NCBI RefSeq assembly: GCF_017377505.1
Contig: NZ_JAFREN010000008.1
Location: 239,184 to 303,183 of the forward strand
DNA: 64,000 nucleotides
Direction of reading: 5' to 3'
Source: Enterococcus sp. DIV0212c
Lineage (GTDB): Bacteria; Bacillota; Bacilli; Lactobacillales; Enterococcaceae
In this document: positions 1 through 7,990 of the stretch, one piece after another
Layout: the number at the start of each line of letters is the position of its first letter
Position numbering within the stretch: the first letter of the stretch is position 1
Program-made: the position numbers and the translations under genes
Notes under the pieces: model-generated
The model's input: the letters and a program-made list of their open reading frames with translations, nothing else
What the model was told of the DNA's origin: nothing
The model's database searches: none

Positions 1-8
1 ATTTATCA

Positions 9-644
9 CTATTCTTCTACAGGATCTGCGTATTCATCTTCATCGTCGAAGTCATCATCTACATCGTCTTCATCGATAATTGTAAGATCTTCTTCAATTC
101 CTGGCAATACTTCCTCTTCATCGTCAGAATCTGCTCCGATTTCTTGAAGGTCAGAGTTGTAGGCTTTGATCTCTTCATCTTCTTCATCGTCATCATCATC
201 ATAAAGAATATCATCGTCATCACCAGTTAATTCAGCATCTTCCGGATCATCATCATTATAGTCGATCACATCTTCATCATTGGCATCAATAATAAAGGCA
301 TTGACTTTTTTGCGTTTTCTACGGCGTGGTTTGTCTTCTTCGTCTTCATCCAAACCATGTGTTACTTCTTCGTCGATAGAATCGATTGGATACCATGAGC
401 GCAAGCCCCAACGGTTATCTCCAAGAGAGATAAAACTGCCATCAATATTTAAGTCAGTATAAAATTGTGCTAAAGAGTCACGAATTTCGCTGTCAGATTT
501 TCCAAGATAATTTTGAATTTGGTTTACTAAATCAGAGAAGTCCATCACATCTTCACGTTGTTCTAAAATTGCGTGCGCAACTTCGATCATGGATAGTTCA
601 TCTTTGTTCAACCCGTCAAATACATTAATTTCCAAACGGTACAC
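9..644 (-). CDS. rpoE: DNA-directed RNA polymerase delta subunit
   Basis: Delta subunit of Gram-positive RNA polymerase; it lowers non-specific DNA binding and speeds enzyme recycling in the cytoplasm. The 211-residue protein has a folded N-terminal domain (about residues 1-90, HARE-HTH type) and then a basic patch rich in R and K near residues 106-114. The C-terminal half is an extremely acidic tail of D and E runs. This two-part design is diagnostic of the family. The gene ends eight bases from the window edge; pyrG commonly lies next in Firmicutes but cannot be seen here. Confidence 0.96.
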   Translation of the reverse strand: MYRLEINVFDGLNKDELSMIEVAHAILEQREDVMDFSDLVNQIQNYLGKSDSEIRDSLAQFYTDLNIDGSFISLGDNRWGLRSWYPIDSIDEEVTHGLDEDEEDKPRRRKRKKVNAFIIDANDEDVIDYNDDDPEDAELTGDDDDILYDDDDDEEDEEIKAYNSDLQEIGADSDDEEEVLPGIEEDLTIIDEDDVDDDFDDEDEYADPVEE

Positions 645-710
645 GTCCTTTCACAGTCTACTCCTTATCATACAAAAACATCAAGAAAAAATCAATTGAT
701 TCTTTCATAA

Positions 711-1145
711 TTACGCAGTAAATTCTAATTCTAAATGATATTCCCCGATTTTTTCAGCTTGAGAATATAAATCATAGTCAATCAAGATGCTTCCAGCTAT
801 CGGTTGATCCTTTAAACTAAAACGTAAATTACGAGTAAATGTAGTTATTTGGAATAAACCATATGGTGTTTTATAACTCGTATCTAATCGTTCTTGATAG
901 GCAAATTTTAACCGCATTCTTAATCCGCCAGCCCGAATCAATTGAATTTTCCCATCTGGTTCAACTTTGATCGTTACAGGTACAGGATCGCCTTCTTCTT
1001 GCTCTTCCTTATATCGTATATACAATGTATCTCCCATTTTTACGATTTGACCTTCTAAGTCAAAATAAAAATTTTTCTTCTCACCAGCTTGATCTACAAC
1101 TGTTTTTAATTGAATAGATACTGGTGTTCCTTGTGATAAATCCAT
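711..1145 (-). CDS. DUF1934 (YwiB-like) beta-barrel protein
   Basis: A 144-residue cytoplasmic protein of the DUF1934 family, as in Bacillus YwiB. No signal peptide or membrane segment is present. It is mostly predicted beta strand, with a central GQIVKMGDTLYIRYKE stretch and GLFQITTFTRNLRF near the end, which fits a small lipocalin-like barrel. The biochemical role is unknown. It is codirectional with and just upstream of rpoE, and the SD AAGGAG lies about ten bases before the ATG. In Firmicutes this family often sits next to rpoE or argS. Confidence 0.8.
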   Translation of the reverse strand: MDLSQGTPVSIQLKTVVDQAGEKKNFYFDLEGQIVKMGDTLYIRYKEEQEEGDPVPVTIKVEPDGKIQLIRAGGLRMRLKFAYQERLDTSYKTPYGLFQITTFTRNLRFSLKDQPIAGSILIDYDLYSQAEKIGEYHLELEFTA

Positions 1146-1263
1146 TTAACGCACTCTCCTTAATTTAAAAACGTAGCAGATTCGTCCAATCTTGATAGAA
1201 AATAAAACGTTCTTTGCTACAATCAGATTTTTCTTTTATCCCGAATTGCTTCCATGAATAACC

Positions 1264-2205
1264 TCAAAGTAAAGCCTCAGCGATCATCTGATCAATGACT
1301 AAAATAGTACAACAGTTGCTAAGCAGCAATGGTTTAATGCTTTCAGCTTTTTCCTCTCCGCATCCAATCACCATCACATTTGAAATTCTCGCTAGATCTT
1401 CCACTTTTATCCCTAACATTCGTTTACTTATGTCATTGTTCACTGTTTGACCATTTTTGTCAAATAAGGAAGCCACGGCATCTCCTTTGACGCCTGTTTT
1501 TTTTATGATTTCCAATTCTTTTGTTTCTATATAACCTAGTCGTTTCCATGTAGAACTTTCATTTGGATTACCTACGCCTATAATCGCAAAATCAACATTT
1601 TTTGCTTGATTCAGCGCTTTGCCGACTAATTGGGTCTTGTTTAAAACATCTGCTAATTCGATACTCTCAGCTAGTGCAGGACCGTAAAAATACTGGCAGC
1701 GACTATTAAGTTTTTCAGCTAATCGAAAAACCAAATGATTTGTATCATAATAGAGATGTTCACTTGACACACCTCCAACTAGCGGGCAAACATTGATTGT
1801 TGGAAATGAACAATAAGGCATTTCATCGATCATATCAGCTAGCGTTGTGCCCCACGACAGGCCCACACTCATATCGGGTTTTAGTCGTTCTTTTAAATAA
1901 AATGAAGCGGAGCGACTGACTTCTAATTGTACTTTATCTGTTCGACTTTGATCACTTGCAGGTACCACGATCACATCATCTAACTGATATTTTTTTTCCA
2001 ATCGCAAGCCAAGTTCTACCGCATAAGCAGACTCATCTTTGATTGAAATGGAAACAACTCCAATTTCTTTTGCTTGCTGAAGAATTTTAGAAATAACGGG
2101 ACGTGAAACACCCATCTTTTGAGCGATCACAGCTTGAGTCAAGCCTTGTTCATAATACATCGTAACGATTTTTAGCATTCTTCTACGATCTTCACTAATT
2201 TTCAT
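1264..2205 (-). CDS. SorC/DeoR-family sugar-binding transcriptional regulator
   Basis: A 313-residue regulator of the SorC family. An N-terminal helix-turn-helix (about residues 15-45, with GLTQAVIAQKMGVSRPVISK) is followed by a sugar-phosphate sensor domain related to glucosamine-6-phosphate isomerases. Seen in that domain are SVGLSWGTTLADMI, NVCPLVGGVSSEH and FAIIGVGNPNESSTW. These regulators respond to phosphorylated sugars and usually control their own operon. The start lies three bases after the E1 beta stop, so it is the last gene of a three-gene operon and probably regulates it. SD GAGG precedes the ATG at good spacing. Confidence 0.87.
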   Translation of the reverse strand: MKISEDRRRMLKIVTMYYEQGLTQAVIAQKMGVSRPVISKILQQAKEIGVVSISIKDESAYAVELGLRLEKKYQLDDVIVVPASDQSRTDKVQLEVSRSASFYLKERLKPDMSVGLSWGTTLADMIDEMPYCSFPTINVCPLVGGVSSEHLYYDTNHLVFRLAEKLNSRCQYFYGPALAESIELADVLNKTQLVGKALNQAKNVDFAIIGVGNPNESSTWKRLGYIETKELEIIKKTGVKGDAVASLFDKNGQTVNNDISKRMLGIKVEDLARISNVMVIGCGEEKAESIKPLLLSNCCTILVIDQMIAEALL

Positions 2206-2208
2206 AAA

Positions 2209-3198
2209 CTATGCCTCGATCTCTACCATCAGTTTCTCTACAGCGTTCACTAGTGAATCAACTTGTGGAGTCGCACGGGCTTCCAATACTTTTTGCGCCG
2301 GCATTGGGACAAATTCTCCACCCAAACGAACAATTGGTTTCTTTAGATCCAAAGCGCTGTCAGATTCGGCTATAATTGCTGTAATTTCTGCGCTAAAACC
2401 ACTGTTTTTCACTGCTTCTGTTGCAACGATTACTCGTTTGGTTTTTTCAACCGAACGCAAAATAGTTTCTTTATCAAGCGGTACTAAAGTTCTTGGATCG
2501 ACTACTTCAACAGAAACTCCTTTTTCTTTCATAATTTCTGCAGCCTCTAACGCTTTATTGACCATAATTCCTGTCGCGACGATCGTTATATCATCACCTG
2601 TACGTTTAATGTCTGCAACACCGATTGGTATTGTATATGGCTCACTTGGGACATTTCCGCTCGTTTTATATAATAATTTATGTTCATAGAACATCACAGG
2701 ATTATTATCTTTTATTGCAGCATGAAGCAACCCTTTGGCATCATACGCATTGGTCGGCTGAATTACCTTTAGACCGGGAATATGAGCCATCCAGTTTTCT
2801 AAATTTTGGGAATGTTGAGCAGCAGCACCTGTCCCTGAACCAGCTGCTGTTCGCATTACTAATGGAACTTTGGCTTTCCCATTATACATATAATGGATTT
2901 TAGCCGCTTGATTGACGAGCTGATCCATTGCTACGGTAATAAAGTCAGAAAATTGTAATTCTATTACTGGACGCATCCCTGTCATAGCAGCGCCGACTGC
3001 CGCACCAGCGATTGCACTTTCAGATATTGGTGTATCCCGAACTCTTTGCTTACCATATTTTTCCTGAAGTCCTTGAGTGGCACCAAAACCTCCGCCGTAA
3101 ACCCCGATGTCTTCCCCTATAAGAAAAACATGCTCATCCTCTGCCAACGCTTCGTCTAAGGCTTCATTGATTGCTTGCAAATAACTAATCGTTCTCAT
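2209..3198 (-). CDS. Thiamine-diphosphate dehydrogenase E1 component, beta subunit
   Basis: Beta subunit of a 2-oxo acid or acetoin dehydrogenase E1 (AcoB/PdhB type), 329 residues, the normal length. Family motifs seen are EDIGVYGGGFGATQGL, a pyrimidine-binding-domain stretch with SAIAGAAVGAAMTGMRPV, and a C-terminal transketolase domain with VVDPRTLVPLD. With the alpha subunit it would decarboxylate a 2-oxo acid or acetoin with thiamine diphosphate. Its ATG overlaps the alpha stop codon (ATGA), indicating translational coupling. No E2 or E3 gene is nearby, so the substrate is uncertain; acetoin is the closest resemblance. Confidence 0.88.
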   Translation of the reverse strand: MRTISYLQAINEALDEALAEDEHVFLIGEDIGVYGGGFGATQGLQEKYGKQRVRDTPISESAIAGAAVGAAMTGMRPVIELQFSDFITVAMDQLVNQAAKIHYMYNGKAKVPLVMRTAAGSGTGAAAQHSQNLENWMAHIPGLKVIQPTNAYDAKGLLHAAIKDNNPVMFYEHKLLYKTSGNVPSEPYTIPIGVADIKRTGDDITIVATGIMVNKALEAAEIMKEKGVSVEVVDPRTLVPLDKETILRSVEKTKRVIVATEAVKNSGFSAEITAIIAESDSALDLKKPIVRLGGEFVPMPAQKVLEARATPQVDSLVNAVEKLMVEIEA

Positions 3199-4193
3199 TG
3201 TTCATCCTCCGCATAGACATGTGTCCAAAGATCCTCAATAGTCGGCTCACTGTCAAGTTTTACTGAAGCAACTAAGTCAGCAATTTCTTTTCGGATCGTC
3301 TGTTCTAATTTCCGGATAGCAGCTTCATTAAGCAGACCTTTTTGGATCACTTCTTTTTCTAAACGTAAAATAGGATCATTATTTTCTTGCCATTGACGAC
3401 ATTCGTCTTCTGAACGGTACATCAGCTTATCTGATTTAGAGTGCCCTTTATGGCGATAAGTCAGTGCTTCTATCAATGTCGGTCCATGGCCATTTCTAGC
3501 TTTTTCAACTGCTTTTGCAACAGCATCTGTTACAGCATCCAAATGATTACCATCAATTGTTACACCTTCAATACCATAGCTCTTCCCTCGTTCAGAAAGT
3601 TTATCGATATTGACCATGTGTTCAATTGAGCTGCTCATCCCATATTGGTTATTTTCAATGAAATAAACAACAGGTAACTGCCAGATAGAAGCTAAATTCA
3701 GCGCTTCATGAAAACTGCCTTCATTGGTCGCACCATCACCAGCATAACATAGCACCACTTGATCTGTTCCTTGCATCTGAGCACTTAATGCAGCACCAGC
3801 AGCAATAGGAAAACCCGCTCCAACAATACCATTTGAACCTAAATTTCCAACGTCTAAATCCGCAATATGCATACTACCGCCTTTGCCGCCGTTAGTACCT
3901 GTTTTTTTTCCCAGCATCTCAGCTAACATGCTTCTGATACTTGTTCCTTTAGCGATAGAATGTCCATGATTTCTATGTGTAGAGACAATCCAATCACTCT
4001 GTTTTAAAACAGCAGCGCCACCAACAGCTGTAGCTTCTTGTCCAATACAAAGATGCATCGTACCATATAGTTCTCCTGCTTCAAAAAGTGCTTGAATCGT
4101 TTCTTCAAAAATGCGAATTTCCCACATTTTTTTTAACGCCTCTGTCTCATCTATCCATTTGTTTGGTTCATCTTGGACCACCGTTTGGTTCAT
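3195..4193 (-). CDS. Thiamine-diphosphate dehydrogenase E1 component, alpha subunit
   Basis: Alpha subunit of the same E1 enzyme. The thiamine-diphosphate motif is present as GDGATNEGSFHEALNLASIWQLPVVYFIENNQYGMS. The phosphorylation-loop-like YRHKGHSKSD segment and MHLCIGQEATAVGG are also typical. I place the start at 4193 (MNQTVVQ), behind the SD AGGGGTG; a longer frame opens at 4232 but has no comparable SD. It leads the operon E1 alpha, E1 beta, SorC regulator. The LipL-type lipoyl-transfer gene lies divergently 550 bases away and could serve the missing E2, but that link is only suggestive. Confidence 0.88.
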   Translation of the reverse strand: MNQTVVQDEPNKWIDETEALKKMWEIRIFEETIQALFEAGELYGTMHLCIGQEATAVGGAAVLKQSDWIVSTHRNHGHSIAKGTSIRSMLAEMLGKKTGTNGGKGGSMHIADLDVGNLGSNGIVGAGFPIAAGAALSAQMQGTDQVVLCYAGDGATNEGSFHEALNLASIWQLPVVYFIENNQYGMSSSIEHMVNIDKLSERGKSYGIEGVTIDGNHLDAVTDAVAKAVEKARNGHGPTLIEALTYRHKGHSKSDKLMYRSEDECRQWQENNDPILRLEKEVIQKGLLNEAAIRKLEQTIRKEIADLVASVKLDSEPTIEDLWTHVYAEDEQ

Positions 4194-4387
4194 CTTTTCA
4201 CCCCTCTTTACATTTGTTCCCTGACGAATCATATGTAAACATTTTATAGCTTTCTTTAACTGATAGCAAGATTTTCTAGGTATTTTTTGGATTTCCTTAA
4301 AAAATCGTCATTTTCCTCATCATTTCTGCACAGATAAGCTGATTTTTCTTTTAAATCGTTTATAATAGAGCATGGAGGTGGAAACAA

Positions 4388-4747
4388 ATGTTATTTCACG
4401 ATGAAGAAGCGATGTTATTTTGTATGCATTGCCAAAAAGAAACACTTCATGACATTCAATATATGAATGAAATCATTTCCAGCATTGAATGTGAGGAGTG
4501 CCATAATCAAATGAGTATTGATATCGATGCAATGAATCATTTCTATCATTATTTATATGAACGCTTAGTTTCTAAACCTGGGCGTTTGACTGAAGAAGCC
4601 AGACAAGATTTTAGTAAATTTTTAGCCACCATGCCGATGAGGATTATTAGTAAACCGATGCGTTTTACGAATGAATATAATCAAATGAATAAAGAAGTGA
4701 AAGACTACGTGTCACGCGTAAAACAGGACGAAGAACAAGATGACTAA
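4388..4747 (+). CDS. Small zinc-ribbon-like conserved protein
   Basis: A 119-residue protein with two Cys-x2-Cys pairs near the N-terminus (CMHC at about 14-17 and CEEC at about 36-39). It therefore probably binds one zinc, and the rest is helical and charged. It resembles small bh-type proteins found upstream of lipoate-transfer genes in lactic bacteria, but I cannot assign a function. SD GGAGGTGG lies just before the ATG, and a TATAAT box sits about 20 bases further upstream. Its last codons overlap the start of the LipL gene by eight bases, so the two are coexpressed. Confidence 0.72.
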   Translation: MLFHDEEAMLFCMHCQKETLHDIQYMNEIISSIECEECHNQMSIDIDAMNHFYHYLYERLVSKPGRLTEEARQDFSKFLATMPMRIISKPMRFTNEYNQMNKEVKDYVSRVKQDEEQDD

Positions 4748-5588
4748 TTTAAACCAGCTCTTTACAACCGATACGATTTATTTATATGATCAGTTTTGCT
4801 TGACTGAAAAAGACTACTATCTTCCTTTTGCACTTACTGATACGTTAACAACGTTTTCCGGGATCAACCAGCAGCCGATCATTCATTTTTGGCAGCTTGA
4901 TCAAGCGATGATTTTAGGAATGAAAGATACTCGAGTTCCTGATTTGAAAAATGGGTTAGCTTCTTTAAGGCAAGATGGGTATAATATTGTGATCCGTAAT
5001 GCTGGCGGCTTGGGCGTGATTGCTGATGAGGGAATTCTAAATGTTTCGTTGATTCTTCCAAATCAGGAAAATAAAAAACTCAGCATTGATGAAGCCTACA
5101 CCTTTATGTGGCAATGGATCAAACATGCATTTGAAGATTCTAGTCACTTAATTGAGGCCTTTGAGATTACAGAATCCTATTGCCCCGGGACTTTTGATTT
5201 GAGCATTGCAGGTAAAAAATTTGCAGGGATTGCGCAACGTCGGGTGAAAGACGGCACAGCTGTGATGATTTATTTAAGTGTCAATGGCGATCAGCAAAAG
5301 CGTGGCGAAAGTGTTCGCCGTTTTTATCAAGCTAGTTTGCATGAAGATTTCGGGAAAAATGGTTATCCGCCTGTTGCTCCTTCCGTAATGGCAAACTTAG
5401 AAGATTTGCTGCAACAACCTTTAACAATAAATAAAGTGAAAAAACGTTTAATTGACGTATTATTAACTAACGGGACATTGACTATTGATAAACATACCCT
5501 ACCCCAATTATTGACGTCAGAATGGTTTACAACTGAAACAAACAAACAGATGGACAAAATGATTCAGCGAAATGAACTATTGAGATAG
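4740..5588 (+). CDS. lipL: Octanoyl/lipoyl-[GcvH]:protein N-acyltransferase (LipL type)
   Basis: A cofactor-transfer enzyme of the BPL/LplA/LipB fold, 282 residues. LipL moves octanoyl or lipoyl groups from GcvH to the E2 subunits of 2-oxo acid dehydrogenases through a cysteine thioester. Seen are RNAGGLGVIADEGILNVSL (the lipoate-pocket strand), Cys148 in ESYCPGTFDLS at the position expected for the catalytic cysteine (Cys150 in Bacillus LipL), and Lys160 in AGKKFAGIAQRR. It overlaps the preceding gene by eight bases. A lipoate-protein ligase is the alternative, but the CPGTFD motif favours LipL. Confidence 0.83.
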   Translation: MTNLNQLFTTDTIYLYDQFCLTEKDYYLPFALTDTLTTFSGINQQPIIHFWQLDQAMILGMKDTRVPDLKNGLASLRQDGYNIVIRNAGGLGVIADEGILNVSLILPNQENKKLSIDEAYTFMWQWIKHAFEDSSHLIEAFEITESYCPGTFDLSIAGKKFAGIAQRRVKDGTAVMIYLSVNGDQQKRGESVRRFYQASLHEDFGKNGYPPVAPSVMANLEDLLQQPLTINKVKKRLIDVLLTNGTLTIDKHTLPQLLTSEWFTTETNKQMDKMIQRNELLR

Positions 5589-5668
5589 ATTTATCTACGT
5601 ATGTTACTACTTCGTTCATCTTTTCTAGAAAAAGATTAATCTACAGTTTAAATAAAAGGAGTGAAATA

Positions 5669-7030
5669 ATGCCGACGCCTTACAAGAACCAAATTTTACC
5701 GATTGAAAAAGTCTTTCGAGACCCCGTTCATAATTATATTCACGTACAACATCAAGTGATTTTAGACTTGATCAATTCAGCAGAAGTGCAACGGTTACGT
5801 AGAATCAAGCAATTAGGTACCTCTTCGTTTACCTTTCATGGTGCAGAACATAGCCGTTTTGCCCACTCTTTAGGCGTTTACGAAATAACTCGCCGTATTT
5901 GCGACATCTTTCAACGCAATTATTCAGCTGAACGTTTAGGTGAAGAAGGTTGGGATGATAACGAACGCTTAGTAACACTTTGTGCAGCCTTACTTCATGA
6001 TGTTGGTCACGGACCTTATTCTCATACATTTGAACATATTTTTAACACAGATCATGAAGCAATTACAGTAGAAATCATCACCTCTCCTGAAACAGAAGTT
6101 TTCCAAATATTGAATCGTGTTTCAGCTGAGTTTCCTGATAAAGTAGCAAGTGTAATTACCAAACAATATCCGAATCCTCAAGTTGTTCAAATGATTTCCA
6201 GTCAAATAGATGCTGACCGCATGGATTATTTATTGCGCGATGCTTATTTTACAGGAACAGAATATGGAACATTTGATTTAACTAGAATTTTAAGAGTTAT
6301 TCGACCTTATAAAGACGGGTTAGCGTTTGCGATGAATGGAATGCATGCAGTAGAGGACTATATTGTTAGTCGTTATCAAATGTATGTTCAAGTTTATTTT
6401 CACCCAGTTTCTCGTGGTATGGAAGTTATTTTAGATCATCTTCTTCATAGAGCCAAAGAATTGTACGAACAACAACCAGAAGATTATCAATTACATTCCC
6501 AATTGTTGGTGCCGTTTTTCAAAGGGAATTTTTCGCTACAAGAATACTTAAGATTGGATGACGGTGTTTTAAATACGTATTTCACCCAATGGACTTCGTT
6601 GCCTGATCCAATTCTAAACGATTTAGCTAACCGCTTTTTAATACGAAAACCACTTAAATCTGCAACATTTTCTGGTAATCGCGATTCAGTGACTATCCGT
6701 CATTTAAAATCCCTGATCGAAAAAGTCGGCTATAATCCAAAATATTATACAGCAATCAATTCAAGCTATGACCTACCCTATGATTTTTATCGTCCAGAAA
6801 AAAATAGCCACCGAACACAAATTGAAATCATGCAAAAAGATGGAACATTGATCGAATTATCTAAAATCAGCCATCTTGTTGCGGCTCTTGCTGGGCAAAC
6901 ACAAATTGATGAACGTTTTTATTTTCCAAAAGAAATGGTTGACCCAAAAAGACAGCAACATTATGATTTATTTGATGACACCTACCGCGAATTTGCTTCC
7001 TACATTCACAACGGTGCATTAGTTGAATGA
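5669..7030 (+). CDS. HD-domain deoxynucleoside triphosphate hydrolase (YwfO/EF1143-like)
   Basis: A 453-residue HD-superfamily phosphohydrolase. The metal ligands are visible as His66 (RFAHSLGVYE), His110-Asp111 (ALLHDVGHGPYSHTFEH) and the Asp of QIDADRMDYLLRD. The C-terminal half is the extended helical and beta part of dGTPase-like enzymes. Its length and sequence style match Enterococcus faecalis EF1143, a tetrameric dNTP triphosphohydrolase regulated by dGTP. It would remove excess dNTPs in the cytoplasm. SD AAAAGGAG precedes the ATG. It is followed within 35 bases by the HAD gene on the same strand. Confidence 0.9.
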   Translation: MPTPYKNQILPIEKVFRDPVHNYIHVQHQVILDLINSAEVQRLRRIKQLGTSSFTFHGAEHSRFAHSLGVYEITRRICDIFQRNYSAERLGEEGWDDNERLVTLCAALLHDVGHGPYSHTFEHIFNTDHEAITVEIITSPETEVFQILNRVSAEFPDKVASVITKQYPNPQVVQMISSQIDADRMDYLLRDAYFTGTEYGTFDLTRILRVIRPYKDGLAFAMNGMHAVEDYIVSRYQMYVQVYFHPVSRGMEVILDHLLHRAKELYEQQPEDYQLHSQLLVPFFKGNFSLQEYLRLDDGVLNTYFTQWTSLPDPILNDLANRFLIRKPLKSATFSGNRDSVTIRHLKSLIEKVGYNPKYYTAINSSYDLPYDFYRPEKNSHRTQIEIMQKDGTLIELSKISHLVAALAGQTQIDERFYFPKEMVDPKRQQHYDLFDDTYREFASYIHNGALVE

Positions 7031-7063
7031 ATACCCTAAAGAATATATTTACAGGAGGAACCT

Positions 7064-7870
7064 ATGACAGTTAAATTAGTTGCAATAGATATTGACGGAA
7101 CATTACTTGATTCAAACAGAAAGATCAGCCCCAAAGTAAAAGAAACACTTCAAAAAGCTAACGAAAGCGGTATTTCTATCGTTTTGTGTACTGGTCGTCC
7201 GTTGCCTGGTGTAAAAGAACAGCTGGCAGAATTAGATTTATATGGTGATAATGATTATGTAATCACATATAACGGATCTTTAGTGCAAGCAACCAAATCC
7301 AATGAAATTATTTCTCAGTATTCATTAAGTTATGATGACTTTTTAGAAATCGAATTAATGTCACGAAAAGTTGGCGCTCACCTGCACACCATCGATGACC
7401 AAGCGATTTATACGGCTAATCGAGACATCGGCAAATACTCAGTGCATGAAGCCTATTTAGTTGATATGCCTTTGAAATATCGGGCCGTTGACGAGATGAC
7501 ACCTGATATGTCGTTTATCAAAATGATGATGATCGATGAGCCTGAAATTTTGGATAAAGCGATCAGCCAACTCCCAGAAGATTTCGTTAATAAATATACA
7601 ACTGTTAAAAGTACTGAATTTTATTATGAAATTTTAAACAAAGAAGCCAGCAAAGGAAATGCCTTAGCAAAACTTGCGGAACACTTAGGCATCTCTCAAT
7701 CAGAAACAATGGCGATTGGAGATAACGAAAACGATCTATCAATGATCGAATATGCTGGTATTGGTGTGGCTATGGGAAATGCTACAGAAAATGTGAAACA
7801 AGCAGCAGATGTTCAAACAACTAGTAATGATGAAGACGGCGTTGCTGAAGTTCTATTAAAATATATGTAA
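7064..7870 (+). CDS. Cof-type HAD-IIB sugar-phosphate phosphatase
   Basis: A 268-residue phosphatase of the HAD IIB (Cof/YidA) subfamily, acting on small phosphorylated metabolites such as sugar phosphates. Motif I is DIDGTLLD at residues 9-16 with the nucleophile and acid-base aspartates. Motif II is the Thr in CTGRP, the conserved Lys lies in SKGNALAKL, and motif IV is GDNENDLSMIEYAG. The IIB cap lies between residues about 85 and 190. SD AGGAGG is well placed. The substrate cannot be predicted. A bidirectional terminator follows. Confidence 0.9.
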   Translation: MTVKLVAIDIDGTLLDSNRKISPKVKETLQKANESGISIVLCTGRPLPGVKEQLAELDLYGDNDYVITYNGSLVQATKSNEIISQYSLSYDDFLEIELMSRKVGAHLHTIDDQAIYTANRDIGKYSVHEAYLVDMPLKYRAVDEMTPDMSFIKMMMIDEPEILDKAISQLPEDFVNKYTTVKSTEFYYEILNKEASKGNALAKLAEHLGISQSETMAIGDNENDLSMIEYAGIGVAMGNATENVKQAADVQTTSNDEDGVAEVLLKYM

Positions 7871-7931
7871 TTGTTCATTATCAAAAGGTTGTGGCGGAGT
7901 TGCTTCTGCTCCTACCGTTTATTCAGATTTT

Positions 7932-7977
7932 AAGCGAGTGTAACGTGACTCAGAGAGTTATGTCCCACTCGCTTTTT
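7932..7977. terminator. Bidirectional terminator between convergent genes
   Basis: Inverted repeat AAGCGAGTG ... CACTCGCTT (7932-7940 and 7966-7974), followed by TTTTT on the plus strand and by a weaker U-rich stretch on the minus strand. It serves the HAD gene (plus) and the PRD regulator (minus). Read on the minus strand it contains GAGTGGGACA, a sequence that recurs at the end of this window. Confidence 0.7.
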
Positions 7978-7990
7978 CTCATTGATGCCT

